Below are positions 63,561-64,000 of a stretch of DNA of 64,000 nt, piece after piece (the first letter of the stretch is position 1; every line of letters starts with the position of its first letter). Where the stretch lies: positions 12,017,117-12,081,116 of the forward strand of contig OX419345.1 in assembly GCA_948470475.1 (NCBI GenBank), given 5' to 3'. The notes under the pieces were generated by a model. It had not been told where the DNA came from. It saw only the letters and a program-made list of their open reading frames with translations, and searched no databases. The position numbers and the translations under genes are program-made. The DNA comes from Galaxea fascicularis (Eukaryota > Cnidaria > Anthozoa > Scleractinia > Euphylliidae).

Positions 63561-64000
63561 CGTCTTTTGGCGTTTGATGGTGCCGGGTCAACAACATTTC
63601 AAAACAACACAGTTCGGAGAATTGACTGGTAACTCCAGCCAAAACAACATCAACAAATCAAACTGCAGTATCTAGTTATATTATTTTGGTATGATGCATT
63701 ATGTGACTGACATTACAAACCACTTAAGCTTTGAGTTAATTGACTAAAATATTACGTATTGAGATGACAGACTGCAAAGTCTCCGTTTGCTTTCTGTGTC
63801 GATCTTGCTTCGATGTCACGTTTTTGTTATTTGTTGGTCACGCTTCAAATTTGTGTACTCTCGATTTCTTCCTAAGAAAAAAAATTTTATGAAAGCAATA
63901 AACCAGGTTTATACAGTACTTTGCAGAAGAAATGAGAGAGAAATGTGCAAATTGCAAATCTTATTGGTTAGAGTTTTGATTTGTCACAATCTTTTATGCT
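63561..64000. other. Non-coding, nothing recognised
   Basis: No supported gene or repeat to the window end. Confidence 0.4.

Overview
This window is AT-rich, intron-bearing animal DNA. It looks like a cnidarian, most likely an anthozoan (coral or anemone). The evidence is the mix of elements: a Penelope-like retroelement (PLE) with hammerhead ribozymes, CR1/L2-like and L1/Tx1-like LINEs, a Polinton/Maverick-type DNA element, a DUF6589-like gene relic, a tRNA-derived SINE and many terminal-inverted-repeat (TIR) elements. The taxonomic call rests on resemblance from memory, not on a search.

One host gene can be assembled with confidence. It is a plus-strand, five-exon TLC-domain gene of the TLCD3 (FAM57) type, running from 10138 to 42475. 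Every exon junction keeps the reading frame and the product is 294 residues. A possible divergent minus-strand gene starts about 180 bp upstream and may share its promoter. The TLCD3 gene is inflated by an 8.3 kb second intron and a 22.8 kb third intron.

Layout. 1-1630: a LINE 3' end and a fragment of an unrecognised acidic protein. 2093-3448: a TA-flanked TIR element. 3660-8136 (minus): a frameshifted DUF6589-like gene, itself hit by a small TIR element. 8971-9658: two small TIR elements. 10138-10451: TLCD3 exons 1-2. 11497-17504: intron 2, with a TIR element and a long foldback. 18781-18994: exon 3. 19222-28986: a 279 bp tandem duplication, then a PLE array lying between TA-rich tracts. The array has one inverted partial copy and direct copies with a 3428 bp period, and five hammerhead-fold motifs lie in this stretch. 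29225-33305: a LINE split by a 3.2 kb TIR element (3-bp target duplication), which holds a 2.2 kb element with a 5-bp target duplication. 34241-37140: degraded gene, PLE and LINE pieces. 38516-41573: a 3.06 kb palindrome. 41760-42475: TLCD3 exons 4-5.

44045-46186 holds small TIR elements, a cysteine-rich gene fragment and a near-perfect hairpin. 46187 to about 55640 is visibly GC-richer. It holds a decayed Polinton-like element: a protein-primed family-B DNA polymerase relic, a packaging-ATPase-like relic and several unassigned genes. It is broken by a 3 kb Tx1-like LINE and by a second LINE that carries a SINE. 57206-63560 holds TTAA-flanked elements, a 5S-rRNA-derived fragment, a second copy of the 44 kb composite repeat, a 2.6 kb element with a 5-bp target duplication and a repeat built on a palindromic CCGTTT motif.

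The strongest points for follow-up are the PLE/hammerhead array (known components in an unusual inverted-plus-tandem arrangement), the TIR family whose 3-bp target duplication can be proved from interrupted coding frames, the CAGGG-ended elements with 5-bp duplications, and the 3 kb palindrome inside a host intron.
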